This document shows positions 1-7,900 of a stretch of DNA of 26,844 nt, piece after piece (the stretch's first letter is position 1; each line of letters opens with the position of its first letter). The notes under the pieces were generated by a model. That model did no database searches. It worked only from the letters and a program-made list of their open reading frames with translations, and had not been told where the DNA came from. The stretch is from RGIG6165 sp045545175 (GTDB lineage Bacteria; Bacillota; Clostridia; Oscillospirales; Feifaniaceae): contig JAZQAK010000032.1 in the NCBI GenBank assembly GCA_045545175.1, forward strand, positions 1 through 26,844, given 5' to 3'. The position numbers were made by a program, and so were the translations under genes.

Positions 1-20
1 ATAGACTTAAAAAACACCCT

Positions 21-345
21 TTCCCATTGCAAATAAGTGAGGGGATTAAAAATTTTCTCTCAAAAAGGGTGTGCATTTGGGCTTTCCCAGTGGGAATTAG
101 TAGAGGGGTAAATATTTTTTGACGATTTGGGTGTCCAAAACAGCGTTCCCATTGCAAATAAGTGAAGGGTAAAAAAATATTTTTCAGAAATCCCGACAAA
201 AGGGTGTCCAAAACGGTACCCCTTGTCCAAATAAGTGAAGGGATAAAAAAATTTTCCTTCGAGTTGGGTGTGCAAAAGTGGTCTCTAAATTCCTAATTAG
301 TGAGGGGGTGCAAATCGAGGGTGTAATTCCAAATAAGTGAAAGGA
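21..345. repeat. Degenerate AT-rich direct-repeat array
   Basis: About six imperfect copies of a unit built from AAATAAGTGAAGGG, then an A/T run (TAAAAAAATTTTTC-like), then GGGTGTCCAAAAC. Core copies begin near 31, 94, 156, 229, 294 and 331, so the spacing is irregular (about 37 to 73 bp). The last copy runs into AAATAAGTGAAAGGAGGTGG, so the repeat core resembles a ribosome-binding region. Spacing is not a multiple of three, which argues against a repeated protein. No gene is supported in 1-453. The array may be iterons or a regulatory or end sequence of the neighbouring integrative element; its role is unknown. Confidence 0.6.
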
Positions 346-453
346 GGTGGTTATCAAAACCAAACGCCGTCGGAGGTCTTAAATATATAAATAAATATAT
401 AACTTACTCTCCGAAAAAGAATGAATTTTATATTTACAGAAAGGAGTGAGCAA

Positions 454-756
454 ATGGCAAACAACAAGGTCTACAGTCGAGCAGAGATGCTAGAAGCAGG
501 GATTGTTACCTACGACTATGCTTTTATGGACAAACCCGGTGAATATATCGGAACGCTTGAAATGAAAGCGGAGGCGAGGGGCGGTATGCTTCGTCTTTTT
601 CTTCGGTTGGTAGACGGAAGAAAAATCATAACGCCGGTGTTCTGGTGGCAAGGGTACTTAGGCTTCTACGAAATGGACAACGGCACAAGGCTAAGGCTTG
701 TCTACGGGCAAAGCAGCAAAGGCAGTACCTATTTAAAACAAATCGAAAAGCTTTAG
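454..756 (+). CDS. Small element-borne protein of unknown function
   Basis: A 100-residue protein starting MANNKVYSR. I chose ATG 454 over the in-frame ATG 421 because AAGGAG at 440-445 sits 8 bases before 454, while 421 has no good ribosome-binding site. I see no signal peptide or membrane segment. The middle is rich in aromatic and hydrophobic residues (PVFWWQGYLGFYEM) and reads like a compact beta-rich fold. It lies 12 bases before a PC4/YdbC-like gene and upstream of the ParB-like and recombinase genes, so it probably belongs to the integrative element. I do not recognise the family and assign no function. Confidence 0.7.
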   Translation: MANNKVYSRAEMLEAGIVTYDYAFMDKPGEYIGTLEMKAEARGGMLRLFLRLVDGRKIITPVFWWQGYLGFYEMDNGTRLRLVYGQSSKGSTYLKQIEKL

Positions 757-768
757 GAGGAAACAAAA

Positions 769-984
769 ATGTTTGAATACAAAATTATCAAGAAAATTGG
801 AGTTGCAGGAGAAACCGGCAACGACACCAAGGAAATCAATATCATCAAGTGGAGCGACAACGCACCGTGTATTGACGTGCGACGTTGGAGAAACGGCAAA
901 CCGCTGAAAGGAATTGCTTTTTACCCCGATGAGATTGATGAGTTGATCAAGCTACTCAAAAAAGCGAAAAAGGAGGTCATATAA
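769..984 (+). CDS. PC4/YdbC-like single-stranded DNA-binding protein
   Basis: A 71-residue protein that resembles the YdbC family of bacterial PC4-like proteins, which bind single-stranded nucleic acid. The family pattern is visible: an N-terminal strand EYKIIKKIGV, then TKEINIIKWSDNAPCIDVRRW, where YdbC proteins have TKELN..SWNG..PKYDIREW, then a glycine turn and a C-terminal amphipathic helix DEIDELIKLLKKAKK. It has a strong AGGAGG site before 769. Its stop codon (982-984) directly abuts the ATG of the ParB-like gene at 985, which suggests one transcript. A role in handling element DNA during replication or transfer is inference from context. Confidence 0.7.
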   Translation: MFEYKIIKKIGVAGETGNDTKEINIIKWSDNAPCIDVRRWRNGKPLKGIAFYPDEIDELIKLLKKAKKEVI

Positions 985-1905
985 ATGGCAAGAAAATCAG
1001 ACTTTACTCTGCCGCCCATACCCATTGATGCTATCTTTTCAACGCAGGCGGAAAGAGACGATGCACGCTTAGAGCGAGTACACAATATTCCCCTTGAGGA
1101 GCTACACCCCTTCAAGGATCATCCCTTTAAAATTCAATCAGGCGAAGAAATGGACCGAATGGTTGAGAGCATTCGCAAGGTCGGGGCGATAACCCCCCGC
1201 CCTTGCACGACCGCTTGAGGATGGCGGATTTGAGCTGATATCGGGACACCGCAGATTTGCGGCGTGTCAGGTGTTGGGACTTAAAACAATGCCCGTAATT
1301 GTTCGGAAAATGACAGATGATGAGGCGGTGATCGCAATGGTAGATGCAAATTTGCAAAGAGAAACCATACTTCCCAGCGAAAAGGCGTTTGCTTATCGGA
1401 TGAAGTTGGAAGCAATAAAGCATCAAGGCAGGAGTACTTCTACGCAACTTGCACAGAAGTTGTCCGTTCAGGTGGTTGGCGATGAAGCAGGCGAAAGTAA
1501 AGATCAGGTTCGCCGATATATCCGTCTCACATACCTTATCCCCGAATTGCTCACCAAGGTGGACGAGGCAAAATTGCTTTCAGTCCGGCGGTGGAAATCT
1601 CATTCTTGACAGAGGATGAACAGAAAACCCTGCTCGATGCCATTGAACTGAACGACTGCACCCCATCCCACGCACAAAGCATACGGCTCAAAAAACTATC
1701 GCAGGACTGTGTACTAACTAAAGACCAAATATACGAAATAATGTCGGAGGAAAAGCCGAACCAACAGGAGCATTTGCGGTTTAGACGAGAAGATTTTAAC
1801 GGATATTTCCCGAAAACCTACACCGAACAGCAAATCAAAAAGGATATACTCAAGGGCTTGGAGCTTTTGCACCGCCACCGACAGCGAAATCGTGATGCGA
1901 GATAA
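985..1905 (+). pseudogene. ParB/Spo0J-like nuclease-fold protein, broken by two frameshifts
   Basis: Read across three segments this is a ParB-like protein of about 306 residues: frame 1 from 985 to about 1199, frame 2 to about 1567, frame 1 again to the TAA at 1903-1905. The ParB N-terminal domain is visible (KVGAITP, then LISGHRRFAACQVLG), followed by NLQRETILPSEKAFAYRMKL and a helix-turn-helix-like region with SKDQVRRYIRLTYLIPELL. The first lesion is one extra C in the run at 1193-1198: with five Cs the frame would read TPALARPLEDGG. The second is one missing G near 1567: GAGGGCAAA would give the usual DEGKIAFSPAVEISFL. The two shifts compensate, so the last third is again in the original frame. 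It lies directly downstream of the PC4-like gene with a strong ribosome-binding site. Real decay or assembly error are both possible; see findings. Confidence 0.8.
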
Positions 1906-1933
1906 AATCGCACATTTGTAAAGGAGGAGCACT

Positions 1934-2122
1934 ATGATTACAATTATAAAGGATAAAAATCCTAACCATATTTTCGCCGCCTTAAAGCTTTGCGAACAGC
2001 TTTATCACGACGGTAAGATTCCGTTATATATGTTTCGGAATATGGTAAATCAGCACGCTGACGTGGTGGATGCCTCGAAATTTAATTTCACCATTCAGCA
2101 GGAAGGAGAAAAAGCCGGATGA
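1934..2122 (+). CDS. 62-residue element protein of unknown function
   Basis: A short intact gene beginning MITIIKDKNPNHIF, with AAGGAGG about 8 bases before the ATG. It reads as a small helical, soluble protein (FAALKLCEQLYHDGKIPLYMFRNMVNQHADVVDASKF). Its TGA overlaps the ATG of the serine recombinase (2119), so the two are probably translationally coupled. That position fits a small accessory gene of the recombinase module. I do not recognise a named domain. It carries no visible lesion, unlike its two neighbours. Confidence 0.65.
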   Translation: MITIIKDKNPNHIFAALKLCEQLYHDGKIPLYMFRNMVNQHADVVDASKFNFTIQQEGEKAG

Positions 2123-3890
2123 TGTATCGATACAATGAATTTGATGAACGAAGGGTGGTGATTTATGCCCGTGTTTCTACTGAGCACGAAGCGCAGATAT
2201 CCGCACTCAGCAATCAGCTGGAATGGTATCAGCAATACCTTGACCACCACCCCGAATGGAACCTGATTGACCGCTATATTGACGAGGGTATCACGGGAAC
2301 CTCGGCGGAAAAGCGACCGGGTTTTACGCAGATGATTGAGGATGCCAAGGCACACAAGTTTGACCTTATTATCACCCGTGAGGTGTCCCGATTTGCCCGA
2401 AACACCGAGGAAACCCTACACTTCACAGAAATGCTTCGCCGCATCGGCGTTGAGGTATTCTTTATCAATGATAATATCAAAACCTTTGATGGTGACGGAG
2501 AACTCAGACTGACCATTATGGCGAGCCTTGCACAGGATGAAAGCCGTAAGACCTCGATCTGAGTGAAAAGCGGTCAGCAGATCTCAATGGAAAAGGGTGT
2601 GTTCTACGGCAGCGGCAATATCCTCGGCTACGACCGAGTGGAGAAAATCGTGGAGGGAAACAAAAAGCAGGTGGATTTCCTTATAAATCCCGTGCAAGCC
2701 GAAACGGTACGAAGAATATTTGATATGTACCTTGCGGGACACGGACTGATGGCGATAAAAAACGAAATGGAGCGAACGGGGCGCAAGACTGCTACGGGAC
2801 TTTCCAACTGGCATTGCACGGGGATCTCTCAAACGCTCAAGAATTCCTTTTACTGCGGTATCATTACCTGCCACAAGGAATACACTCCCGACTTTTTGGT
2901 GCAGAAAAAGGTGAAAAACTACGGTGAAATGCCATTAACACAAGTGCAAGGCAGACACGAGCCGATTATAACCGTTGAAGAATACGAAAGGGTGCAAAAG
3001 ATTATGAAAAGCAAAACGGGAAAACTCAAAAATCCAACCACAGGAAGAAAGCTGACGGGTGTAACACCGCCAAAGACCGTATGGGGCAGACTTATGATCT
3101 GCTCCTGCGGCAGACGGTTTAACCGTCGCAAATGGAGAACCAATGCTACGGCACAACGCAGACAGGTACTATCAAAAGTCGCTTAAAGCGTGGACTTCCC
3201 ATTGACGGCATCTGCCAGTCACCGATGATTGCCGAGTGGAAGCTGCAAATGATGGCAAACTATATCTTCCGTCATTTCCTTACCAACAAACAAAAGGTAT
3301 TAGAAATTGCAAACTCCTTGCTTGAGGAGCATATCGGCGACACCGAGGTGCAAGTACAAGATAACTCAAAACTCATCGAACAAAAACAAAGAGAGTTTGA
3401 AAGAGCCAATACTAAACGAAGAAATCTTGTGGATTTGCTCAGCAACTGTGATATCTCCCGTGAGGACTATCAAGAAGCACGTGCTGAGGTGGATAGGCAA
3501 ATTGACAAGCTTAAGGCGGAAATTGAAGAACTGACACCCGTGGTTGAGCCAACCGAGGAGGAAGAAATCGACTATGAGAGCAAGATAACCGTTCTTCGCT
3601 ATGCCTTGGAGCAATACACCAATTTTGATACCGACGGCGATATCCCCGAAAGCGTGATTGAAGCCTTTGTTGAGAAAATCGAGGTTTCAAAGGACTGCTT
3701 TAAGTGGTATCTTCGTGGTGATTTCGGCGGCGACTCTCCCATTCCGATGAATGTGGAGGGTAACCGCAAGAAAGGGGCGACAATCTCGCCCCAATACATA
3801 ATTCCCCCTGCAAACTTTGGCGACTCAGGCAGCTATCAACGACAACAAGTAATTGAAAATTTGATTATAAAACGAGCCTTGTGTGGATAA
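2119..3890 (+). pseudogene. Large serine recombinase, broken by a stop codon and a frameshift
   Basis: When the breaks are bridged this is a large serine recombinase of about 590 residues, the enzyme class that integrates and excises conjugative and mobilisable elements at att sites. The N-terminal resolvase domain holds the catalytic serine in VIYARVSTEHEAQ and the later EVSRFARNTEE and MASLAQDESRKTS motifs. Next come the recombinase domain (from about 2580: GVFYGSGNILGYDRV), a zinc-ribbon piece (ICSCGRRFNRRKWR) and a long C-terminal coiled coil. An in-frame TGA at 2560-2562 stands where the family usually has Arg (TSERVKSGQ), a likely CGA to TGA change. A net -1 frameshift lies between about 3132 and 3186, after which reading resumes in frame 3. 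The catalytic domain alone could be made as a 147-residue fragment. The element is probably no longer self-mobile unless the lesions are assembly errors. Confidence 0.85.
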
Positions 3891-3904
3891 CACAAGGCTC
3901 GTTT
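3870..3904 (+). terminator. Hairpin at the end of the recombinase gene
   Basis: A perfect 14-bp inverted repeat, AAACGAGCCTTGTG and CACAAGGCTCGTTT, around a 7-base loop containing the recombinase stop codon. The right arm ends in TTTCTT, so it can act as an intrinsic terminator. It also marks where the mobile-element module stops and chromosomal genes begin. Confidence 0.75.
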
Positions 3905-3910
3905 CTTATG

Positions 3911-3939
3911 TGGACATTCGGCTGTGTCTATAGTAAAAT
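3911..3939 (+). promoter_or_regulatory. Sigma-A type promoter of the nitroreductase gene
   Basis: TGGACA at 3911-3916 and TAAAAT at 3934-3939 with a 17-bp spacer, about 30 bases before the ATG at 3969. It lies just after the recombinase terminator, so the gene has its own promoter. Confidence 0.55.
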
Positions 3940-3968
3940 TACAGTAAGAAAGAAGTTGGAGGAACGGT

Positions 3969-4694
3969 ATGGAACTTCGTGGAATGATATATAAGCGTAA
4001 ATCAGTGCGTAGTTATACGGATGAGAGGGTAGATGAGGCAACACTACACAAAATACGTGAGTTCTCCTGCGGGTTGAAGCCCCTGTATCCTGATATTAAG
4101 GTGAGTTCCGAGATAGTAGGCAGGGAAAGTATACGCTGTATTTTACCGTGGTCAACACCTCAGCTTATCGCAATATTCAGCGAGGAGAAAGAGGGCTATC
4201 TTGAAAACGTTGGTTTTATGTTCCAGCAACTTGACCTTTATCTGCAGAGCATAGGAATTGGCGTCTGCTGGCTCGGAATGGGCAGACCGGGAAAAGAAAT
4301 GGTTAAAAGTAAGGACGGGATGAAGTTTGTGATGCTTCTTGCCTTCGGACACCCGAAGGGTGATGCACTGCGAGGCGATGTGTCAGAATTCAAACGTCAT
4401 TCTCTAAGCGATATTTCGGATAAAGAGGATGCCCGTCTGGAGCCTGCACGGCTTGCACCGTCAAGCGTGAACAGTCAACCGTGGTATTTTACGCATGAGG
4501 GAGAGGCAATTCACATCTATTGTGCCATGAAGGGCCTTCTCAAAGTAAAAATGCTTACGGATATGAACCGCATTGACGTAGGTATTGCGCTTGCACATAT
4601 GTACGTGGCAAATCCGTTGACGTTCGGTTTTTATAAAGCGGATGAGGTAAAAACCGTAAACGGCTACGGATATATAGGCAGTTTTACTGTATAA
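3969..4694 (+). CDS. Nitroreductase-family flavoprotein (TM1586-like)
   Basis: A 241-residue protein with the layout of putative nitroreductases of the TM1586 type. The N-terminal FMN-contact segment is YKRKSVRSYTDERVDEATL. Near the C-terminal half is the family motif LAPSSVNSQPWYF, followed by NRIDVGIALAHMY. Such proteins bind FMN and use NAD(P)H; the natural substrate is usually unknown. Length matches the family and I see no lesion. GGAGG precedes the ATG, and a promoter at 3911-3939 makes it independent of the mobile element upstream. It may or may not share a transcript with the PLP enzyme that starts 68 bases later; a TATAAT lies between them. The nitroreductase fold is clear, but a specific reaction cannot be given. 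Confidence 0.8.
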   Translation: MELRGMIYKRKSVRSYTDERVDEATLHKIREFSCGLKPLYPDIKVSSEIVGRESIRCILPWSTPQLIAIFSEEKEGYLENVGFMFQQLDLYLQSIGIGVCWLGMGRPGKEMVKSKDGMKFVMLLAFGHPKGDALRGDVSEFKRHSLSDISDKEDARLEPARLAPSSVNSQPWYFTHEGEAIHIYCAMKGLLKVKMLTDMNRIDVGIALAHMYVANPLTFGFYKADEVKTVNGYGYIGSFTV

Positions 4695-4701
4695 GGAGAT
4701 A

Positions 4702-4733
4702 TTTACATTTAAATAACGGTATGTTATTATAAT
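4702..4733 (+). promoter_or_regulatory. Possible promoter of the DSD1-family gene
   Basis: A perfect TATAAT at 4728-4733 lies 29 bases before the ATG at 4763. The only -35 candidate (TTTACA, 4702-4707) is 20 bp away, so the promoter is weak or relies on the -10 box. Confidence 0.35.
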
Positions 4734-4762
4734 ATGGCAAGATAAAAGAAAGAGGTATCATA

Positions 4763-5824
4763 ATGAAAATTTCGGGATTAAATACACCTGCACTCGTGCT
4801 TGATATAAATATACTTAAGGCAAATGCAGAGGCTATGAAGAGTATTCTTGAGAATACTTCTCTTAAACTGCGTCCTCATTATAAATCGCACAAATGTGCT
4901 TCTATAGCAAAATGGCAGATAAAAAACGGCGCGATAGGTATGACATGTGCAAAGTTGAGTGAAGCGGAGGACTTGTGTGACGTCGGCATCGAAGATATTT
5001 TAATTGCAAATCAGATTGTAGAGCCTGCAAAAATCCGCAGACTTGCAGATCTTGCCAATAACTGTCGCCTTACGGTTTGCGTTGACAGCATTGAAAACGT
5101 GAATGCACTCTCTGCGGCTGCAAAAAACTGCGGTTCGACGATTCACTGTTTCGTTGAGTATGACATCGGTATGCAGAGATGCGGTGTAGTGGAAAATGAA
5201 GAAGTTCTTGCACTCGCAAAACACATTTTAAACTCTGATAATCTTGAATTTGACGGCATACAGGCGTATGCAGGTCATATTTCACACGTTGAGGATATCG
5301 CTGACCGCAAGAAAATGACGGCAGAGAATTACGATAAATTAAAGAAGCTTCTCTCGTATCTCAAAGAAAACGGTATTGACGTAAAAACGGTGTCGGGAGG
5401 CAGTACGGGTACTGCTGAAATTAAAGCACTCGAAGGGCTTTACACCGAACTTCAGGCAGGAAGTTATCTGTTTATGGATGCAACCTACCGCAATTTGTCG
5501 TTGCCGTTTAAAAATTCACTCTTTATTCTTACTACCGTTGTGAGTCAGAGGGACGGTCTTACGGTTGTTGATGCAGGTGTAAAGACCTGCGGTGTCGACC
5601 AGGGTATGCCTTCACCTTACGTTGGAAGTACGGATGAAATCGTTGCAAGTGAAGAGCATTTCCAGCTTCACGGTTACACGGAAAAAACGTCTGTCGGCGA
5701 AAAAATGTATCTCGTACCTGCACATTGCTGCTCAACGGTAAATCTGCACGATAAGATTTATCTTGTTGACGGAGACACTGTTGTTGACAGAATTCCGATA
5801 ACGGCAAAAGGTATTGGAAGATAG
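4763..5824 (+). CDS. DSD1-family fold-type III PLP enzyme (D-serine dehydratase / D-threonine aldolase-like)
   Basis: A 353-residue protein with an alanine-racemase-like N-terminal barrel and the C-terminal D-serine dehydratase-like domain. The PLP lysine is K41 in LRPHYKSHK. The metal pair is H321 and C323 in AHCCSTVNLHD, matching the HxC zinc or divalent-metal site of eukaryotic-type D-serine dehydratase and D-threonine aldolase. Known members cleave D-threonine to glycine and acetaldehyde, or D-serine to pyruvate and ammonia, in the cytoplasm. The sequence does not say which is used here. Length matches the family. An alanine-responsive T-box and alanine aminotransferase follow directly, so a role in pyruvate/alanine or D-amino-acid turnover fits but is inference. 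Confidence 0.85.
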   Translation: MKISGLNTPALVLDINILKANAEAMKSILENTSLKLRPHYKSHKCASIAKWQIKNGAIGMTCAKLSEAEDLCDVGIEDILIANQIVEPAKIRRLADLANNCRLTVCVDSIENVNALSAAAKNCGSTIHCFVEYDIGMQRCGVVENEEVLALAKHILNSDNLEFDGIQAYAGHISHVEDIADRKKMTAENYDKLKKLLSYLKENGIDVKTVSGGSTGTAEIKALEGLYTELQAGSYLFMDATYRNLSLPFKNSLFILTTVVSQRDGLTVVDAGVKTCGVDQGMPSPYVGSTDEIVASEEHFQLHGYTEKTSVGEKMYLVPAHCCSTVNLHDKIYLVDGDTVVDRIPITAKGIGR

Positions 5825-5828
5825 AGTG

Positions 5829-5857
5829 TTGACTTTTTATTGAATTGGTAGTAAAAT
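5829..5857 (+). promoter_or_regulatory. Promoter driving the T-box leader
   Basis: TTGACT at 5829-5834 and TAAAAT at 5852-5857 with a 17-bp spacer. A perfect TATAAT at 5866-5871 is a competing -10 but lacks a well-spaced -35. Either would start transcription just before the T-box stem I at about 5876. Confidence 0.6.
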
Positions 5858-5875
5858 ATATTTGTTATAATATGT

Positions 5876-6105
5876 AAGACTGTGACGAAAAAGAGTAACA
5901 TCTGTTTTCGGTTTAGTAAGAGAGAGGGCACCGTGGCTGAAAGTCCCTTTAAACTGACTTTTGTGAAAGCTGTTTTCTGAGTCTGCCGAAAGGTCGTAGC
6001 GGGTGCGTTAAACCCGACCTAAAGTGTCTGCTTTTGTGGCAGGAATAAGGGTGGTACCGCGTGAGTTTATGCTCTCGTCCCTGATGTGGGATGAGAGCAT
6101 TTTTT
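5876..6105 (+). promoter_or_regulatory. T-box riboswitch, alanine specifier (GCU), controlling the aminotransferase
   Basis: The diagnostic T-box sequence AAGGGTGGTACCGCG lies at 6047-6061 and is followed by an intrinsic terminator (ATGCTCTC 6069-6076, GAGAGCAT 6093-6100, T run to 6105). Stem I base pairs GACT 5878-5881 with AGTC 5980-5983 and GAAAA 5887-5891 with TTTTC 5973-5977. They leave AGTA (5894-5897) opposite GTGAAAGCTG (5963-5972). The best specifier is GCU at 5969-5971, an alanine codon followed by the usual purine (G5972); the alternative AGC (Ser) would be followed by U. The antiterminator bulge UGGU (6052-6055) would pair with a tRNA ending A-CCA, as tRNA-Ala does, whereas bacterial tRNA-Ser generally has G there. 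Uncharged tRNA-Ala should therefore switch on the downstream gene. Confidence 0.9.
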
Positions 6106-6127
6106 ATTTTTATAGGAGGAAAAAAGT

Positions 6128-7351
6128 ATGTCATTCTATAATATTAAGATGTCCGACAAACTTGTGGACGTGAATTCGGATATAAGGGGCGAAGTATACA
6201 GAGAATCGCTTCGTATGAATAAAGAGGGTATTGAGGTGCTTAAACTCAATACGGGTAATCCTGCGACGTTCGGTTTCACAATGCCTGCAAGCGTAAAAAA
6301 AGCCTTGACGGAGAATATGGATAATGCGGTTGCATACTGTGACCTTCAGGGTATGCCGTCTGCGAGAGAGGCGATTGTTGAGTATCACACGAAGCGTGGC
6401 GTTAAGAACGTTAAAATGGAAAATATATTTATTACAAACGGCGTTTCGGAAGCGGCGTCCATGCTTATGACGGCACTTGTGAATTATAATGACGAGGTGC
6501 TTATTCCCACGCCGAGTTATTCACTCTGGACGAATACTACGCTTATCGCAGGCGGTAAGCCCGTATTCTACAAGTGCGATGAAAAGGCAAACTGGTATCC
6601 TGATATTGAGGATATAAAAAGCAAGATAACTTCGAATACAAAAGCAATAATTATAATAAATCCGAATAACCCTACGGGTGCCGTATATCCCGAAGAGGTG
6701 CTTCGTGAGATATTAAAGGTGGCAAAGGAGAATAAACTTGTCGTTATTTCGGATGAAATATATGACAGACTTCTTATGCCCGGCGTAAGCCATACGTCTG
6801 TTGCGGCTATTGCGGATGACCAGCTTGTAATAACGCTCAACGGTCTTTCGAAGTCGCACGTTATATGCGGTTTCCGTTGCGGTTGGATGCTTATCAGCGG
6901 AAGGACCGAAGAAGCGCCTATGCTTATAGAAGGTCTGGTAAAGCAGGCTTCAATGCGTCTTTGCAGTAATGCGCTTACACAGCTTGTTATACCCGCTGCA
7001 CTTGAAGACAGTGCAAGTACGATTGAAATGATGTCGCCCGGCGGCAGACTCTATGAGCAGAGCAAGGCGACGGTTGAAGCAATAAATAAGTGTGAGACGC
7101 TTGAATGTGTTAAAAATGACGGTGCATTTTACATTTTCCCGAAAATACTCAGAAAAGAGTGCAATATCCGCGATGACAGAAAGTTTGCACTTGACCTGCT
7201 TCACGAAAAGAAGATACTTATAGTGCCCGGCAGCGGATTTGACTATGAGACACCCGACCATTTCAGAATAGTAATGCTTCCGCAACCCGAGATACTTGCA
7301 AATGCAGTATACGAGATAGACGATTTTCTTAAGAATTACACACAAAAATAA
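6128..7351 (+). CDS. alaA: Alanine aminotransferase, AlaA type (glutamate-pyruvate)
   Basis: A 407-residue fold-type I PLP aminotransferase closely resembling E. coli AlaA/YfbQ. Shared landmarks are LNTGNPATFGF near the N-terminus, NGVSEAASMLM, IIIINPNNPTGAVY, SDEIYDRLL, and the PLP lysine K242 in NGLSKSHVICGFRCGW. AlaA makes alanine from pyruvate with glutamate as amino donor, in the cytoplasm. The gene stands alone behind a T-box whose specifier and discriminator contacts both point to tRNA-Ala, which independently supports alanine synthesis as its job. AGGAGG lies 8 bases before the ATG. A strong terminator follows at once, so it forms a single-gene unit. A related aspartate or branched-chain aminotransferase is the main alternative but fits the regulation less well. 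Confidence 0.85.
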   Translation: MSFYNIKMSDKLVDVNSDIRGEVYRESLRMNKEGIEVLKLNTGNPATFGFTMPASVKKALTENMDNAVAYCDLQGMPSAREAIVEYHTKRGVKNVKMENIFITNGVSEAASMLMTALVNYNDEVLIPTPSYSLWTNTTLIAGGKPVFYKCDEKANWYPDIEDIKSKITSNTKAIIIINPNNPTGAVYPEEVLREILKVAKENKLVVISDEIYDRLLMPGVSHTSVAAIADDQLVITLNGLSKSHVICGFRCGWMLISGRTEEAPMLIEGLVKQASMRLCSNALTQLVIPAALEDSASTIEMMSPGGRLYEQSKATVEAINKCETLECVKNDGAFYIFPKILRKECNIRDDRKFALDLLHEKKILIVPGSGFDYETPDHFRIVMLPQPEILANAVYEIDDFLKNYTQK

Positions 7352-7383
7352 AAAAACGGTGAGTTTTAAACTCACCGTTTTTT
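7351..7383. terminator. Intrinsic terminator after alaA
   Basis: AAAAAACGGTGAG (7351-7363) pairs with CTCACCGTTTTTT (7371-7383). A-tract and T-tract flank a GC-rich stem, so it could work in both directions. Confidence 0.9.
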
Positions 7384-7413
7384 ACATATAATCTCTATAA
7401 AGGAGAGTGTAGT

Positions 7414-7869
7414 ATGAAGATCAACAAAAAATCGCTTATCATCAATATTTTAATTCCGCTTGCCATAGGCGGTCTTGCAGCGTTTCTCACGAGGGACAGT
7501 ATGATGCTGTATCAAAACGTACAAAAACCGCCTCTGTCACCGCCTGCAATCGTATTCCCGATAGTCTGGACGATTCTTTACGTCCTTATGGGTATATCCG
7601 CGTATATCGTTATGGAGAAGGGTGGCTGTGATTCTACACTTTATTCTCTGCAACTGTTTGTAAATTTCCTGTGGCCGATATTTTTCTTTGGATTTGAGGC
7701 ATATTTGTTTGCCTTTGTGCTTCTTCTAGTGTTAATTGGGCTGGTAGTCGGAATGATAGTGACCTTTTACAGATGTGATAAGCTTGCAGGCTATTTGCAG
7801 ATACCGTATCTCGTGTGGCTTCTCTTTGCAGGATATCTTAATTTGGGAGTTTATCTGCTTAATATGTAA
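7414..7869 (+). CDS. tspO: TspO/MBR family membrane protein
   Basis: A 151-residue integral membrane protein of the TspO (peripheral benzodiazepine receptor) family. It shows five hydrophobic segments at about 9-25, 45-64, 76-92, 95-118 and 128-149. Family landmarks are QKPPLSPPAIVFPIVWTILY in loop 1 and helix 2, NFLWPIFFF in helix 3, and IPYLVWLLFAGYLN in the last helix. Bacterial TspO binds tetrapyrroles such as haem precursors and has been linked to stress and redox responses; a precise role is not settled. The family is usually 150-165 residues, so this is full length. AAGGAGAG precedes the ATG. Terminators on both sides make it a single-gene unit, though I see no clear promoter of its own. 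Confidence 0.9.
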   Translation: MKINKKSLIINILIPLAIGGLAAFLTRDSMMLYQNVQKPPLSPPAIVFPIVWTILYVLMGISAYIVMEKGGCDSTLYSLQLFVNFLWPIFFFGFEAYLFAFVLLLVLIGLVVGMIVTFYRCDKLAGYLQIPYLVWLLFAGYLNLGVYLLNM

Positions 7870-7900
7870 AAATAAGACGGGTTTTTGCCCGTCTTATTTT
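7869..7900. terminator. Intrinsic terminator after tspO
   Basis: AATAAGACGGG (7871-7881) pairs with CCCGTCTTATT (7888-7898), with flanking A and T tracts extending the stem. It separates tspO from the arginine operon control region. Confidence 0.9.

Noticed and set aside
60..275. 71-residue minus-strand reading frame over the repeats
   Set aside because: The repeats underneath are not spaced in multiples of three and no ribosome-binding site is present; the frame is a by-product of the AT-rich array.
21..345. CRISPR array
   Set aside because: The units are degenerate, spacing is irregular (37-73 bp), there are no unique constant-length spacers, and no cas gene is nearby.
347..382. Possible GTG-started leader peptide (VVIKTKRRRRS)
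   Set aside because: The GTG overlaps the AGGAGG itself, so there is no proper spacing, and there is no other sign of translation.
1193..1198. Programmed frameshift at the C run in the ParB-like gene
   Set aside because: A second, unrelated single-base loss near 1567 and two lesions in the neighbouring recombinase make decay or assembly error more likely.
2560..2562. TGA inside the recombinase as a recoded sense codon
   Set aside because: argD, argF and the DUF6062 gene use TGA as their normal stop within tight overlaps, so TGA is a stop in this genome; the same gene also carries a frameshift.
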